Below are positions 12,995-22,494 of a stretch of DNA of 64,000 nucleotides, one piece after another. The first letter of the stretch is position 1. Each line of letters begins with the position of its first letter. Source of the stretch: a virus; IMG/VR virus record IMGVR_UViG_3300023106_000010, positions 1 through 64,000 of that record; one strand, written 5' to 3'. The position numbers were made by a program, and so were the translations under genes. Under the pieces are notes generated by a model. It was not told the DNA's origin, did not search any database, and worked only from the letters and a program-made list of their open reading frames with translations.

Positions 12995-14416
12995 ATGGCT
13001 GCTAAAGTTAGTCTTGGTCCAAGCTCTGAGACACACAGAAAGTTTTTAAACTGTAAAAGTGATTATGTAATTTTTGGCGGCGGCGCTGGCTGCGGAAAAT
13101 CACACCAAGCATTACTGCTAATCCTAAAGTACATGAAAGACCCTAATTTCAGGGCAGTATTTATCCGCGAAACTTCTACGCAGCTTTCTCAGGCTGGTGG
13201 ATTGTACCAAGAAGCTGTCGCAATGTGGAGACAATTTGGAGCGGTGTTTAAGACACACCCTCAGATGACCGCAACATTTCCATCCGGCGCACAAGTGCAG
13301 TTTAAAGTTTGTGGTGCAGACCGTGATATCACCAACTACGACGGTGGACAGTATTCACTAGTTGTTTTTGATGAAGCACAAAATCACACACAGGTACAAG
13401 TACGTTATCTTGAGTCTCGCATCCGCTCTAAGGCCAAAGGCCCACACCAACTCGTAGCCACTTGCAATCCCCGGTATAATTCCCACTTGATGCCATTTGT
13501 AGAGGCTTATCTTGATCCAGTGACAGGTATTCCTCGCCCAGAGATGTCAGGTGTAGAACGCTTCTATGGTTCCTACGAAGGTACATTAGTATTTGGTGCG
13601 TCTCAAGAAGAGTTGAATACGAAGTATCCGGGTATTCAGTGCCAATCTTATACGTACATCGCGGCTACTATTAAAGACAACCCGATCATGAATAAGATCA
13701 ATCCGGGCTATGTAAAGCGTCTGGAAAATCTTAAACGTGTAGAACGTGAGCGTCTGTTACTTGGATCGTGGTTTGCTAAAGAATCCACGGCAGGTTACTT
13801 CAAGCGCGAGTGGGTTGAGGAAATTGACAGTGCTCCGAATAACATAACAAATCGTGTACGCGGTATGGATTTGGCAGGTAGCTTACCTTCTGAATCTTAT
13901 CCAGACCCGGATTGGACAGCTTCTGTCATGATGTCGCGTACTGCTGACGGTTTCTATATTGTAGAGCATGGAGAAAGATACCGCAAGCTAATTAATGGTG
14001 TTCTGGAACAAATTGTCGAGACTGACAAAAAGGATAAGAGTTTCGGACTAGAACCTGCTGTTTACACGCCTACGGACCCCGGCCAAGCAGGCAAGGCTGC
14101 AAATATGTTCTTCATTAAGTATCTCGTAGAGAATGGCGTAGATGCCAGAACAGAGGTTAGCAACACCACTGGCAAGTTATCTAAGATGCAACCTTTCTTG
14201 TCTCTTGCCGAAGCTGGTTTGGTGAAGGTTGTCAAGGGAGAGTGGACAGAAGCTTGGTACAACGAGCTTGAGGATTATGTTGACGGTAATCGCCAGCAGA
14301 AGGATGACTATTGGGATGCCACCGGGACAGCAGCTAAAGCGTTGATGAAACAAGTAACAATCCCGAGTTTTGTCATACCTCAATTCACGCAAGCTAGTCC
14401 AATTCCGACTATCTAA
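12995..14416 (+). CDS. terL: Terminase large subunit, 473 aa
   Basis: ATP-driven DNA packaging motor and nuclease at the portal. Walker A GGGAGCGKS (28-36), Walker B LVVFDEA (122-128), coupling motif VATCNPR (154-160). The C-terminal nuclease opens with VRGMDLAGS (Asp292) and PDPDWTASVMM. Length is typical. AGAGGAGTCCT precedes the ATG. It lies downstream of the RNA-island terminator and directly ahead of the portal. Confidence 0.95.
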   Translation: MAAKVSLGPSSETHRKFLNCKSDYVIFGGGAGCGKSHQALLLILKYMKDPNFRAVFIRETSTQLSQAGGLYQEAVAMWRQFGAVFKTHPQMTATFPSGAQVQFKVCGADRDITNYDGGQYSLVVFDEAQNHTQVQVRYLESRIRSKAKGPHQLVATCNPRYNSHLMPFVEAYLDPVTGIPRPEMSGVERFYGSYEGTLVFGASQEELNTKYPGIQCQSYTYIAATIKDNPIMNKINPGYVKRLENLKRVERERLLLGSWFAKESTAGYFKREWVEEIDSAPNNITNRVRGMDLAGSLPSESYPDPDWTASVMMSRTADGFYIVEHGERYRKLINGVLEQIVETDKKDKSFGLEPAVYTPTDPGQAGKAANMFFIKYLVENGVDARTEVSNTTGKLSKMQPFLSLAEAGLVKVVKGEWTEAWYNELEDYVDGNRQQKDDYWDATGTAAKALMKQVTIPSFVIPQFTQASPIPTI

Positions 14417-14460
14417 GTAAAATAAATCGCTATTATATCATAGAAATCTAAGATTGCCTA

Positions 14461-14488
14461 TTGACAACCAACGGAATTATGATATAAT
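14461..14488 (+). promoter_or_regulatory. Promoter ahead of the portal gene
   Basis: TTGACA 14461-14466, 16-nt spacer, TATAAT 14483-14488; start codon 31 nt on. The spacer length matches the other structural promoters but lacks the full ACACAG palindrome. Confidence 0.8.
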
Positions 14489-14518
14489 AGCCACTAATTA
14501 AGAAGGAGAGCGCCCACT

Positions 14519-16021
14519 ATGGCTGATACAACAACGCCATCTGGCGATAATTCCGCAGCAGCTTCCCCCGACGAAGGCGTAACAATTCCTCGAATGGCTC
14601 TTACAGAGCAAGGTTTTGTGGGATTAAAACAACGCAACGGTCACATCTATTCTGAGTCTAACACAGTATTTCAATACCCGGCCTTCACCAAAACAGTAAA
14701 TGAAATTCGCAACAACCCTACGGTTGGTGGCGCAATGAATGTTTATCGTATGATGATTTCAAGGGTTAACTGGCGAGTAGAACCTCCTGCAAATGCCACT
14801 GAGCTTGAAAAGCAACGAGCTAAAATAGTAGCATCCATGATGGATGACATGGAAGGTAGTTGGAAAGGATTTATCGAAGAAGTTGTCCCATATCTGGAAT
14901 ATGGCTTTGACATTCACGAGAAAGTCCTCCGTCGCCGATTGCTCCGTAACGGATCAAAATACAATGACGGAATTGTAGGTATTCGTAAGCTTGCCCCTCG
15001 CAATCAAGACACTATCTGTAAATGGAATTTTGATGACACTGGTGCGTATCTGCTAGGTGTTCAGCAAGACATTTCAAATGTGGAAGATGCTGTTAGGTTT
15101 TCCAATAGAAAAGACCCGATGACAGGTTTGGTGAATATTGAACGAGAGAAGTTCTTGTTGTTCACTGCCTCTGGAAACAAAGGCAACCCTCAAGGAAATT
15201 CTATTTATAAGTCAATCTATCTTGCGTTCAAAACCTTGACGCTACTCCAAGAGAGTGAATTGATTGGCACTGCAAAAGATGTCCAAGGTATTCTAAAGAT
15301 CACTATCCCTCCTAAGTATCTGGCACCGGATGCAAGCGCAGCAGATAAAGCAGTAGTAGTAGCCTTCCAGTCGATTATTGATAATTATAATCTAGGTACT
15401 CAACGAGGTTTGCTCGTACCTAACGTTACAGATGACCACGGAAACCAAATGTTCACATATGAGCTTATGGAATCCAAAGGTAATTCTAAATACGACATTG
15501 AAAACATCATCACACGCCTCCAGTCTGACATTCTTTCTGCACTTAGTGTCGATGTTTTGAAGATGGGTGCAAATGGCTCTGGTAGTTTCAGCTTAGCTGA
15601 AAGTAAGACATCAATTCTTGCATTGGCTATTGACTACAGATTGCGTGAAATGGCTTCAACTCTGAATGAAGACCTGATGCGTACTATATACGCTGCTAAC
15701 GGTTGGAGTCAAGATAATCTTCCTAAGTTTGTCTACGAAGATATCGAAGACATTGACCTTGCCGAGTTCGCCAAAGCAATCCAACAAATTGTCAGTGTGA
15801 GTGCAATTGAGATTGACCGTCCATTTATGAATCGTGTTCGCAGAGCACTAGGCATCCCAGAGCGCCCTGAAGACGAGCCTGTAAGTAAGGACGAACTTCC
15901 TGCAACATTGGCTGCTGTGGAAACAAACGCTGCCGAAGGTATGACAACCGCAGGACCGGGAACTTCTAAAAGTCCTATGGGTAAGGGCGATGCGGGTACT
16001 GATAATGCAAACAACAAATAA
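14519..16021 (+). CDS. Portal protein, DUF935-like, 500 aa
   Basis: Dodecameric head vertex channel for DNA. Features matching DUF935-type (Mu gp29-like) portals are NPTVGGAMNVYRMMISRVNWRVEPP (positions 63-87), FLLFTASGNKGNPQG, and TLLQESELIG...KITIPPKYLAP. AAGGAGAGCG precedes the ATG. Order terminase-portal-S49 protease-scaffold-decoration-capsid is the usual head cassette. Confidence 0.9.
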   Translation: MADTTTPSGDNSAAASPDEGVTIPRMALTEQGFVGLKQRNGHIYSESNTVFQYPAFTKTVNEIRNNPTVGGAMNVYRMMISRVNWRVEPPANATELEKQRAKIVASMMDDMEGSWKGFIEEVVPYLEYGFDIHEKVLRRRLLRNGSKYNDGIVGIRKLAPRNQDTICKWNFDDTGAYLLGVQQDISNVEDAVRFSNRKDPMTGLVNIEREKFLLFTASGNKGNPQGNSIYKSIYLAFKTLTLLQESELIGTAKDVQGILKITIPPKYLAPDASAADKAVVVAFQSIIDNYNLGTQRGLLVPNVTDDHGNQMFTYELMESKGNSKYDIENIITRLQSDILSALSVDVLKMGANGSGSFSLAESKTSILALAIDYRLREMASTLNEDLMRTIYAANGWSQDNLPKFVYEDIEDIDLAEFAKAIQQIVSVSAIEIDRPFMNRVRRALGIPERPEDEPVSKDELPATLAAVETNAAEGMTTAGPGTSKSPMGKGDAGTDNANNK

Positions 16022-16030
16022 AGGGGCTTC

Positions 16031-16879
16031 ATGAAAGCACATAAACTTCAGAGGCTTCTTTCTAGTATTTATGGAAAACCTCTACTTATTAGCAAGACAG
16101 GTTTTCAGTCAATTTCTGGCTATCTTCAATCTCGTAATGCAGAGTTGATGAAGTTCCCAGAAGAGGATGAATCTAAACTAGTACCTGCCCCAGCAATGGA
16201 TGAAAACTCTGGCGTGGGAATCATCGAAATTCGAGGGCCACTGACATACCGCACAACGGGATGGGAAGCATTTTGTGGCGGGTATTCCTATGAGATGCTT
16301 CTTGAACAAGCTGAAGAACTGATTGAAAGTGGCGTAAAAACTATTGTCATGGACTGTGATTCAGGCGGTGGCGAAGCATACGGATGTTTTGAGTCAGCTA
16401 ACGAGCTTCGCAAGATGTGCGATGACAATGGCGTGAAACTTCTGGCGTATGTAGATGGTTCGGCCTGTAGTGCGATGTACGGCATTGCATGTGTGGCAGA
16501 TGAGGTCGTCTCCAATCCTTTCTCAGATGTAGGTTCAATCGGCGTACTGATTGCCTTGTACAACGATAGCAAACACCTTGAGCAAGAAGGCTACGAGCGA
16601 ATTTACATCACTGACGGTACGGATAAAGTTCCATTTGATTCTGAAGGCAATTTCAAAGATTCCTTCCTAGAAGAGTTGCAAACTCGTGTTGCACAACTGG
16701 GGGATGAATTCAGAAGCCATGTTGCGGCATATACAGGCTTGTCAGTTGAAGCTTTGAAGAGTACACAAGCTAGAGTCTACAGTGCACAGGATGCTTTGTC
16801 AATGGGCCTAATCAACAAAATTCAAACACGTTCGGAGTTTGTCTCCTACGTACTTTCTAACCAAGGAACAGACGAATGA
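16031..16879 (+). CDS. Head maturation protease, S49/SppA family, 282 aa
   Basis: ClpP-fold serine protease that trims the scaffold and head proteins during assembly. MDCDSGGGEAYG at 107-118 is the oxyanion region and VDGSACSAMYG at 141-151 holds the likely nucleophile Ser147. SDVGSIGVLIALYNDSKHLEQEG supplies the family's Lys. It overlaps the scaffold gene by 4 nt. Confidence 0.9.
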   Translation: MKAHKLQRLLSSIYGKPLLISKTGFQSISGYLQSRNAELMKFPEEDESKLVPAPAMDENSGVGIIEIRGPLTYRTTGWEAFCGGYSYEMLLEQAEELIESGVKTIVMDCDSGGGEAYGCFESANELRKMCDDNGVKLLAYVDGSACSAMYGIACVADEVVSNPFSDVGSIGVLIALYNDSKHLEQEGYERIYITDGTDKVPFDSEGNFKDSFLEELQTRVAQLGDEFRSHVAAYTGLSVEALKSTQARVYSAQDALSMGLINKIQTRSEFVSYVLSNQGTDE

Positions 16880-17388
16880 AATTTCTAGATCGTTTTAAAA
16901 CCGCAGCCAAGCCTGCACAACAAGAAGGAGACACCGAAATGTCCCAAACCACGGAGGTGGCTAACTTGGCTGCTGATGACAAAACTGTAGAACTGAGCGC
17001 TGCTCTTACTGCAAAAGAAACTCAACTGGCTGAAATGCAAGAGAAATTTGCAGAAATGGAAGCTAAGCTGAACGCAATCGAAACCGAGAAAGCTTCTTTG
17101 GCTGCACATGCTAAAGCTGTTGTAGCGGCATCCCGTAAGGAAAAACTGGAAGCTGTGCTTGGTACTGAAGGTGCTGCCCCTGTTCTGGCAACTCTGGAAA
17201 ATGCTGACGATGCGACTTTCAACACCATGTACGCGGCTTTTTCTGCAAATATGGATGTCGAATCGAAGTCGAAAATGTTTAAAGAAGAAGGCGTAGCAGC
17301 AGAGGTGAAAACTCCTGTTGAAGAAGCCGACACTGCAACCCGCCTCGCAGCAAAAATTGCTGCTCAATATAATCCTGAAGGAAAGTAA
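16876..17388 (+). CDS. Scaffold-like protein, 170 aa
   Basis: Low-complexity, Ala/Glu/Lys-rich coiled coil from about residues 40-90, then a helical C-terminal part. It is placed between protease and decoration genes, where scaffolds lie. A separate internal ATG at 16939 (MSQTTEVANL) follows AAGGAGACACCG and could give a shorter product that shares the C-terminus, as for lambda Nu3. Confidence 0.75.
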   Translation: MKFLDRFKTAAKPAQQEGDTEMSQTTEVANLAADDKTVELSAALTAKETQLAEMQEKFAEMEAKLNAIETEKASLAAHAKAVVAASRKEKLEAVLGTEGAAPVLATLENADDATFNTMYAAFSANMDVESKSKMFKEEGVAAEVKTPVEEADTATRLAAKIAAQYNPEGK

Positions 17389-17390
17389 TA

Positions 17391-17810
17391 ATGACTGTTA
17401 TCGCTACTGAAACCCAACACTACAGCAATGTTGTGAAACGTGAATTTGAGCCAGAGTGGGGCTACTGCAAGAAAGTAGTTACACTGAATGGTCCTGCTGC
17501 TACTCTGCCAATCGGCTCGGTTCTGGGTCTGGTTACTGCCACTGGTAAGTACAAGCTGATGGAAACTTCGGCTGCTGATGGCTCGCAAAATCCATCGGTT
17601 GTTGTTGTTGGTGATGCCACTGGTCGTCCAGTTTCAACCGTTGTTGCAGCTAACACTGACACTAAGTTCTTGGTCATGTATCGCGGCCCTGCTGCTGTCG
17701 CTGACGCTTCGCTGACTTTCGGTGCAACTGTTACTGCTGGCGCTGTTCGTACTGCTCAACTGCTGGCACTGACTACCAACTCTGGTATCGACGTTCTGAC
17801 CCAAATCTAA
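17391..17810 (+). CDS. Head decoration protein, lambda D-like, 139 aa
   Basis: Ala/Thr/Val-rich beta protein binding the outer head surface. SNVVKREFEPEWGYCKKVVTLN followed by GSVLGLVTATGKYKL (in segments near 12-60) fits the HDPD/lambda D family. The place just before the capsid gene agrees. Codons strongly favour CTG for Leu, typical of the high-expression genes here. Confidence 0.85.
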   Translation: MTVIATETQHYSNVVKREFEPEWGYCKKVVTLNGPAATLPIGSVLGLVTATGKYKLMETSAADGSQNPSVVVVGDATGRPVSTVVAANTDTKFLVMYRGPAAVADASLTFGATVTAGAVRTAQLLALTTNSGIDVLTQI

Positions 17811-17831
17811 TAGTTGTCTTTGACAACACAA

Positions 17832-17845
17832 GCCCCTCACGGGGC
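17832..17845 (+). terminator. Short GC hairpin between decoration and capsid genes
   Basis: GCCCC-TCAC-GGGGC followed by AATTCTCTCT. Weak T-tract, so it may be a partial terminator or mRNA-stability hairpin. Confidence 0.45.
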
Positions 17846-17876
17846 AATTCTCTCTGACAATTAAAGGAAATAAATA

Positions 17877-18911
17877 ATGCTGATTCGCAGCCCTCTCAAT
17901 AACTTCGACGTAGTTGATCTGACGTCCGCAGTTCGTAATATGCCAATCCAGTGGGGTACTTTTAACCAACTGGGTATTTTCTCGGAAGAAGGCGTTGCCT
18001 CCGACACCGTGATGTTCGAAGAAACCACGATGGATGGTGCTCTGATTGTTGACCGTGTTCGCGGTGAAAAGAATCTGGTGAGCAAAGACCCAACCCGTAA
18101 GTTGCACACCTTTGCGGTTCCACACTTCCCGCTGGACGATCACATTTCGCCAAAAGACCTGCAAAACAAGTCGGCTTACGATAATTTCAATGAAGTCGAA
18201 CAACTGGATGCCGTCCGTATGCGTAAACTGGACCGTATGCGCCAGAATCATGACTGGACCCTGAACAAAGCTCGCGCACAAGCGCTGTTCTCAGGCACTG
18301 CTTATGCTCCAAATGGTACCATTGTACAGGACTGGAATGCAGAATTCGGCGTGACCCGTACTGCGGTTGATTTCCTGTTTGGCACTTCGTCAGGTCAAGT
18401 TCTGGCAGCTATTGAACAAGTTATCCAAGCTGTGCAAGACGGTATGGGTGGCAATGGCGTGTTTGATGGCATCATTGCTCCAGTTGATACGGCGTTCTTT
18501 AATGCTCTGATTAAGCACCCTTCGGTTGTTCAGGCTTATCAGTATCAGCAGAACGTTCAAGCTGGTCTGGACCCTATTCGTGGCCGTTTGGCTGCTGGTG
18601 GTAGCCCTCTGCCACGTGGTCGTGAGTTCTACTACGGTGGTATCACTTTCCGTGAAGTCCGTGACTCGTACAACGGCACCAAGATTGTTACGGCTGCTGA
18701 AGGTGTTGCAGTTCCACAAGGTTCAGACATGTTCAAAACCTACTTCTCACCAGCAGAACGTTTCGGTCTGGTGAATACCCAAGGTGAGAAGATGTACGCA
18801 TTTGAGCAAGCAGCACCTAACGGCACTAAAATTGATATCGAAACTGAATCGAATCACATCTCGGCCCTGCTGCGCCCACAAGCTGTTGTTCGTCTGTATA
18901 GCTCGAACTAA
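17877..18911 (+). CDS. Major capsid protein, lambda gpE family, 344 aa
   Basis: Main head shell protein. NMPIQWGTFNQLGIFSEEGV, MDGALIVDRVRGE, FAVPHFPLDDHISPKDLQ (the E-family core motif) and LLRPQAVVRLYS at the end are all present. Size is normal. AAAGGAAATAAATA precedes the ATG. Heavy CTG/TCG codon preference marks strong expression. Confidence 0.95.
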   Translation: MLIRSPLNNFDVVDLTSAVRNMPIQWGTFNQLGIFSEEGVASDTVMFEETTMDGALIVDRVRGEKNLVSKDPTRKLHTFAVPHFPLDDHISPKDLQNKSAYDNFNEVEQLDAVRMRKLDRMRQNHDWTLNKARAQALFSGTAYAPNGTIVQDWNAEFGVTRTAVDFLFGTSSGQVLAAIEQVIQAVQDGMGGNGVFDGIIAPVDTAFFNALIKHPSVVQAYQYQQNVQAGLDPIRGRLAAGGSPLPRGREFYYGGITFREVRDSYNGTKIVTAAEGVAVPQGSDMFKTYFSPAERFGLVNTQGEKMYAFEQAAPNGTKIDIETESNHISALLRPQAVVRLYSSN

Positions 18912-18923
18912 TGTAAATGAAGT

Positions 18924-18946
18924 TCCCGGATAAATACCGGGCCTTT
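18924..18946 (+). terminator. Terminator-like hairpin after the capsid gene
   Basis: CCCGG-ATAAATA-CCGGG followed by CCTTTA. A -10-like TATAAT at 18968 lies just downstream, so the next gene may have its own promoter. Confidence 0.55.
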
Positions 18947-18998
18947 ACCTGTACAATTTTGCATGGTATAATGTGAGATTGTACTAATAAAGGAAAAT

Positions 18999-19676
18999 AT
19001 GCAATACAAAATTTGTAAGACTTGCCTAGAAGAAAAAGAAATCAGTTGTTTCCACAAAAATCGTGACTCGCATTTAAGCATCTGTAAAATGTGCAGAAGT
19101 GCTAAGCGAACTGGGGAGTATGCTGATGACCCCATTCTAAGAGAAAATACAGCAAAGAAGCAGAAAACCTACAGCGATAACAATCGAGATAAAGTACGGA
19201 AGTCGAATAACAAAGCCTACCTCAAACATCTAGAAATTCGGCTAGCTAACGCTAAAGATTACTACGACGTAAACAGGGAGTCGATCCTCGCCTACAACAA
19301 GGCAAACCGTGAAGCTATATCCGCAGCAGGGGCTAATTATCGACTAGTAAATAGGTCAAAGATTGCAGCAACCAACAAAGTTTGGCGAAAGAATAATAAG
19401 CATAAATTAGCTCAAAACCAAATGAAACGAGTGGCTGCTGAGAAACAAGCCTGCCCTTTGTGGGCGGAAGATGAGTGGGATAAATTTCTTGTAGAAGAAA
19501 CATACCATCTATCCAAGATTCGTACAGCAGTAATTGGTATAAAACATAATGTGGATCATATCGTGCCATTGACATCTGATAAAGTTTGCGGCCTTCATTG
19601 TGCAAGTAATCTGAGAGTCATGGAAAGGTTGGCAAACATATCTAAAGGAAATCGCCACTGGCCTGACATGTGGTAA
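18999..19676 (+). CDS. HNH endonuclease, 225 aa
   Basis: N-terminal finger (CKTC at 6-9, CKMC at 29-32), a long basic helical linker, then the HNH core: VDHIVPLTSDKVCGLHCASN followed by LRVM and a final Asn-rich segment. A free-standing homing-type endonuclease inserted between the capsid gene and the connector genes, with its own -10 element upstream. Confidence 0.85.
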   Translation: MQYKICKTCLEEKEISCFHKNRDSHLSICKMCRSAKRTGEYADDPILRENTAKKQKTYSDNNRDKVRKSNNKAYLKHLEIRLANAKDYYDVNRESILAYNKANREAISAAGANYRLVNRSKIAATNKVWRKNNKHKLAQNQMKRVAAEKQACPLWAEDEWDKFLVEETYHLSKIRTAVIGIKHNVDHIVPLTSDKVCGLHCASNLRVMERLANISKGNRHWPDMW

Positions 19677-19688
19677 CAAGGAGAATTA

Positions 19689-20189
19689 ATGGCAGCTATA
19701 GACCCTACCACAAATTTAGGTAAAGTAAGGCTTCGAGTGGCAGATTTTGGAGACATTCCTTACTTGCCAGATAATGTTTATACTCAGACTTTAGCGGACA
19801 ACGACCAGAATATCGCCGCCAGCGCAAGAATTTGTGCAACATACATTCTCGGCACACTGGCCTTTAAGACTCATAGGAAGATCGGCTTAAGTTTGGAAAT
19901 CTGGGCAGGGGAGGCTTTTACGGCTTATAAGGAATTCCTTCTGTTGACAGTCACGAATCCTAATTTTGCAGACTACTCCCCTTTGCCGTTACAGTCGCTT
20001 GCGCCCGATAGTCGAAACAAGCTGGTTGATTTTATTAACGATTTCAACAATAACTACTACTCAGGTACGCAAAGTCAAGCAATGGCATTAAGCGCAGATG
20101 TTGGCCCTAATGATGGTAGCAGGTATGGTCCACTAGGTGATATCTCTACTTCGACAACTAACTATGGCAATGGTTGGATCGCACCATGA
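19689..20189 (+). CDS. Head-tail connector (adaptor) protein, 166 aa
   Basis: Begins TTNLGKVRLRVADFGDIPYLP and continues with helices (ICATYILGTLAFKTHRKIG), as in gp6/gp15-type adaptors that dock under the portal. Low-complexity polar C-terminus. AAGGAGAATTA precedes the ATG. It is coupled by ATGA to the next gene. Confidence 0.75.
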   Translation: MAAIDPTTNLGKVRLRVADFGDIPYLPDNVYTQTLADNDQNIAASARICATYILGTLAFKTHRKIGLSLEIWAGEAFTAYKEFLLLTVTNPNFADYSPLPLQSLAPDSRNKLVDFINDFNNNYYSGTQSQAMALSADVGPNDGSRYGPLGDISTSTTNYGNGWIAP

Positions 20190-20584
20190 GTTCAGCAGAT
20201 GATTTCGACCGTATGATTCGTGACTTCATGAACGATGACATTTTGTTCGCCACTTATCACCAATACAGCAATCCAGTCTATGACACCACAACAGGTGAAA
20301 ACACTGTAACTCAAATTGACACATCCGTACAATGCATCATCCTAGACTTCAACAGAATGTCTAACGGACTGTCCTCAAAGTTTGGTACAGAAATCCTCCA
20401 AGGAGATAAAGATTTCTACATGTACCCAACAAATAAAGCTGACCCTTTAGCTACTCCGATTGTCCCTAATCCTACATCTGACCGAATCACCGTTAGCGGG
20501 ATTACTTACAAAATTGTAAACATGAAAGAGTGTAATCCACAGATGAACGCTCCACTCTTATACAACCTAATGCTGCGCAGATAA
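20186..20584 (+). CDS. Head closure / neck protein, 132 aa
   Basis: Position after the adaptor and a beta-rich sequence with SDRITVSGITYKIVNMKEC fit a head-closure (gp16-like) protein that seals the DNA exit. The ATG in the ATGA overlap was chosen over one 12 nt upstream. Confidence 0.65.
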   Translation: MSSADDFDRMIRDFMNDDILFATYHQYSNPVYDTTTGENTVTQIDTSVQCIILDFNRMSNGLSSKFGTEILQGDKDFYMYPTNKADPLATPIVPNPTSDRITVSGITYKIVNMKECNPQMNAPLLYNLMLRR

Positions 20585-20596
20585 TAGAAAGAAATA

Positions 20597-21295
20597 ATGG
20601 CCCAACAAAAACTGATTGATGTTTCAGGAAGTTTATACGTTCCGGTTGTTGCACTAGGAGATTCAGCAGGGTCTACTACCAACGGGGCAAATGTTACTAT
20701 TGCGTCTCTAGCCTACCCATCGTCAACTGGAAACAACTCGACAGCACAGTTAGCATCAAACGCAACCTTCACAGGCGCTATTGAGACTATCCTCAACATG
20801 CAAGCCGCACAGATTGAAGTTGTCTCCGACCAGCCTTACACACTTACTATTAATCAGTTTATTGATGCTGCCGGTACACGTCAGTCAGGATCAATCGTAT
20901 ACTACAAAGCCGCTAACGTCCCTACAAATATTAATGTAAGCTTGCCGGGTAATTACTTCCAGATCACTGTAAAGAACACTGGAGCATCCACCACAACCAC
21001 TCTTAATATCAACACGACGTTCGGTATTATGAATAGTGTGGATGACAAAGGCAATCACCCAGTATCTGAGCGGTCAATCACAGGTGTGCAAGCAATTACA
21101 GTCGGTACAGCTTACCCAGAAGCTCGTCAGTTGCTTATTAATTGTACAGTGGCTGGTAATGTATCCGTAACGTTTACTGACTCTACCACATTGGTTATTC
21201 CTGTAATAGCAGGTCTTACTATTCTGCCTTGGGCCGTTACGGCAGTCAATACAAGTGGAACTACAGCTACTGCAACTTACGCAAACTTGAAATAG
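20597..21295 (+). CDS. Putative virion structural protein, 232 aa
   Basis: Ser/Thr/Ala/Asn-rich beta-strand protein without a recognised fold. It lies in the neck/tail gene row. It could be a head fibre or outer decoration protein. The C-terminal part repeats a pattern also seen in the small proteins at 21303 and 22495. Confidence 0.65.
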   Translation: MAQQKLIDVSGSLYVPVVALGDSAGSTTNGANVTIASLAYPSSTGNNSTAQLASNATFTGAIETILNMQAAQIEVVSDQPYTLTINQFIDAAGTRQSGSIVYYKAANVPTNINVSLPGNYFQITVKNTGASTTTTLNINTTFGIMNSVDDKGNHPVSERSITGVQAITVGTAYPEARQLLINCTVAGNVSVTFTDSTTLVIPVIAGLTILPWAVTAVNTSGTTATATYANLK

Positions 21296-21302
21296 GGATA
21301 TT

Positions 21303-21557
21303 ATGTTACCAGCTTCTGTAATTCCAAGTGCGATAAAGAGTTTTGCCACAGGTACTTCCACTCCAACTGGCGCAATTACTACAGTGTTTACCATCCCTCA
21401 CGGGTTAGGAACTTCACCAGCATTTGCACAAGTTGTAGGTAAGAATCTGTTATCAACAGCTTTGTTCACAACCACTTGGGACGCCACAAACATCACTGTA
21501 ACTTACCTTACAGCGCTTACTGGAGCATTGTCACTTGGTTGGGTTGCATACGCTTAA
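21303..21557 (+). CDS. Putative small structural protein, 84 aa
   Basis: Beta-rich, with TTVFTIPHGLGTSPAFAQVV, a motif found in H-type-lectin-like or fibre-associated phage modules (TIPHGLG). It ends 6 nt before a strong promoter. Role unknown, probably virion surface. Confidence 0.6.
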   Translation: MLPASVIPSAIKSFATGTSTPTGAITTVFTIPHGLGTSPAFAQVVGKNLLSTALFTTTWDATNITVTYLTALTGALSLGWVAYA

Positions 21558-21563
21558 GGGCTA

Positions 21564-21591
21564 TTGACACACAGCAAAACTGTGTTATAAT
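21564..21591 (+). promoter_or_regulatory. Rightward promoter with palindromic spacer
   Basis: TTGACA 21564-21569, spacer 16, TATAAT 21586-21591. The inverted repeat ACACAG (21569-21574) / CTGTGT (21580-21585) is shared with the promoter at 11065. Drives the tail genes. Confidence 0.8.
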
Positions 21592-21614
21592 ATCTTCTAA
21601 TAAGAAAGGAGCCT

Positions 21615-22061
21615 ATGTCTCTTTCTCAAGGAATAAGTAAATTTGCCACAAAGGCGACTATACAGGCTTCTGCTAGTACAAACAAGATTGTTGAAGATTA
21701 CTTCATCAAGCACGTAACACTCTCCCCTCAAGAACCCACAGCAGCTTATGCTAAAGGATTGCTAATCAATTCTTGGTATCCTACTATTGGTAAATCGTAC
21801 AGCACAATTATTGGTGGTAACACTAATATGTCTGGGGATGACAGTATTGGCAGGATTAGAGGTATGTTAGCACAGAATCCTTTCTGGGGCCATGACAATA
21901 CTGTGACGCTTTCTAACAACGTCTCTTACGCTTATCGCGCAGATAAAATTGGTTGGCCTCGTGGACTAGATGCTACAACAGGCTGGAAATGGACAGGTAA
22001 TGTTGGTCCCTACATGATGACAAGTTTAGCTAAAGCATACATTATGAGGCTTGCACCATGA
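21615..22061 (+). CDS. Tail completion protein, HK97 gp10-like, 148 aa
   Basis: The central part (TVTLSNNVSYAYRADKIGWP) and position before the tail terminator fit the minor tail or tail-completion group. It starts after AAAGGAGCCT downstream of a strong promoter, and overlaps the next gene by 4 nt. Confidence 0.65.
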   Translation: MSLSQGISKFATKATIQASASTNKIVEDYFIKHVTLSPQEPTAAYAKGLLINSWYPTIGKSYSTIIGGNTNMSGDDSIGRIRGMLAQNPFWGHDNTVTLSNNVSYAYRADKIGWPRGLDATTGWKWTGNVGPYMMTSLAKAYIMRLAP

Positions 22062-22468
22062 CGATTCGTTCAGAACTTGAAACTAGATTAAAAGCTTTAG
22101 CAGATGCACAAGTACCGCCAGTGCTGATTGCCTTCGAAGATTTATCCTTCACAAAACCCACTGACGCCCCATTCTTTGAATGTGTAATAGTTCCAGCAGC
22201 TACTGTCAACGTAACAGTTGACGGTAATCGTATCAGAGAACTCGGAGTTATGCAAGTGAATGTTTGGTATCCGAGTGGTAAAGGTGCTGGTAAAGGTGAA
22301 GCTCTTGCTAACAAAGTTATAGCCCACTTCCCTGTTGTTCCTATTTCTGGAACGGTTGTTATTACACAAACACCTTTTAAATCTAGGGCAATCAAGGATG
22401 AGAGTGGCTGGAGAATTGTTCCTGTCACAATTAATTATCGCCAAGAAGGCGAAGTAATCGCTACATAA
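22058..22468 (+). CDS. Tail terminator-like protein (DUF4128-like), 136 aa
   Basis: MTIRSELETRLKALADAQVPP followed by VNVTVDGNRIRELGVMQVNVWYP matches the fold order of lambda gpU-type terminators that cap the tail tube. It is coupled by ATGA to the tail completion gene. Confidence 0.7.
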   Translation: MTIRSELETRLKALADAQVPPVLIAFEDLSFTKPTDAPFFECVIVPAATVNVTVDGNRIRELGVMQVNVWYPSGKGAGKGEALANKVIAHFPVVPISGTVVITQTPFKSRAIKDESGWRIVPVTINYRQEGEVIAT

Positions 22469-22494
22469 CGTAGCTCCCATATTAAGGAAATCAA

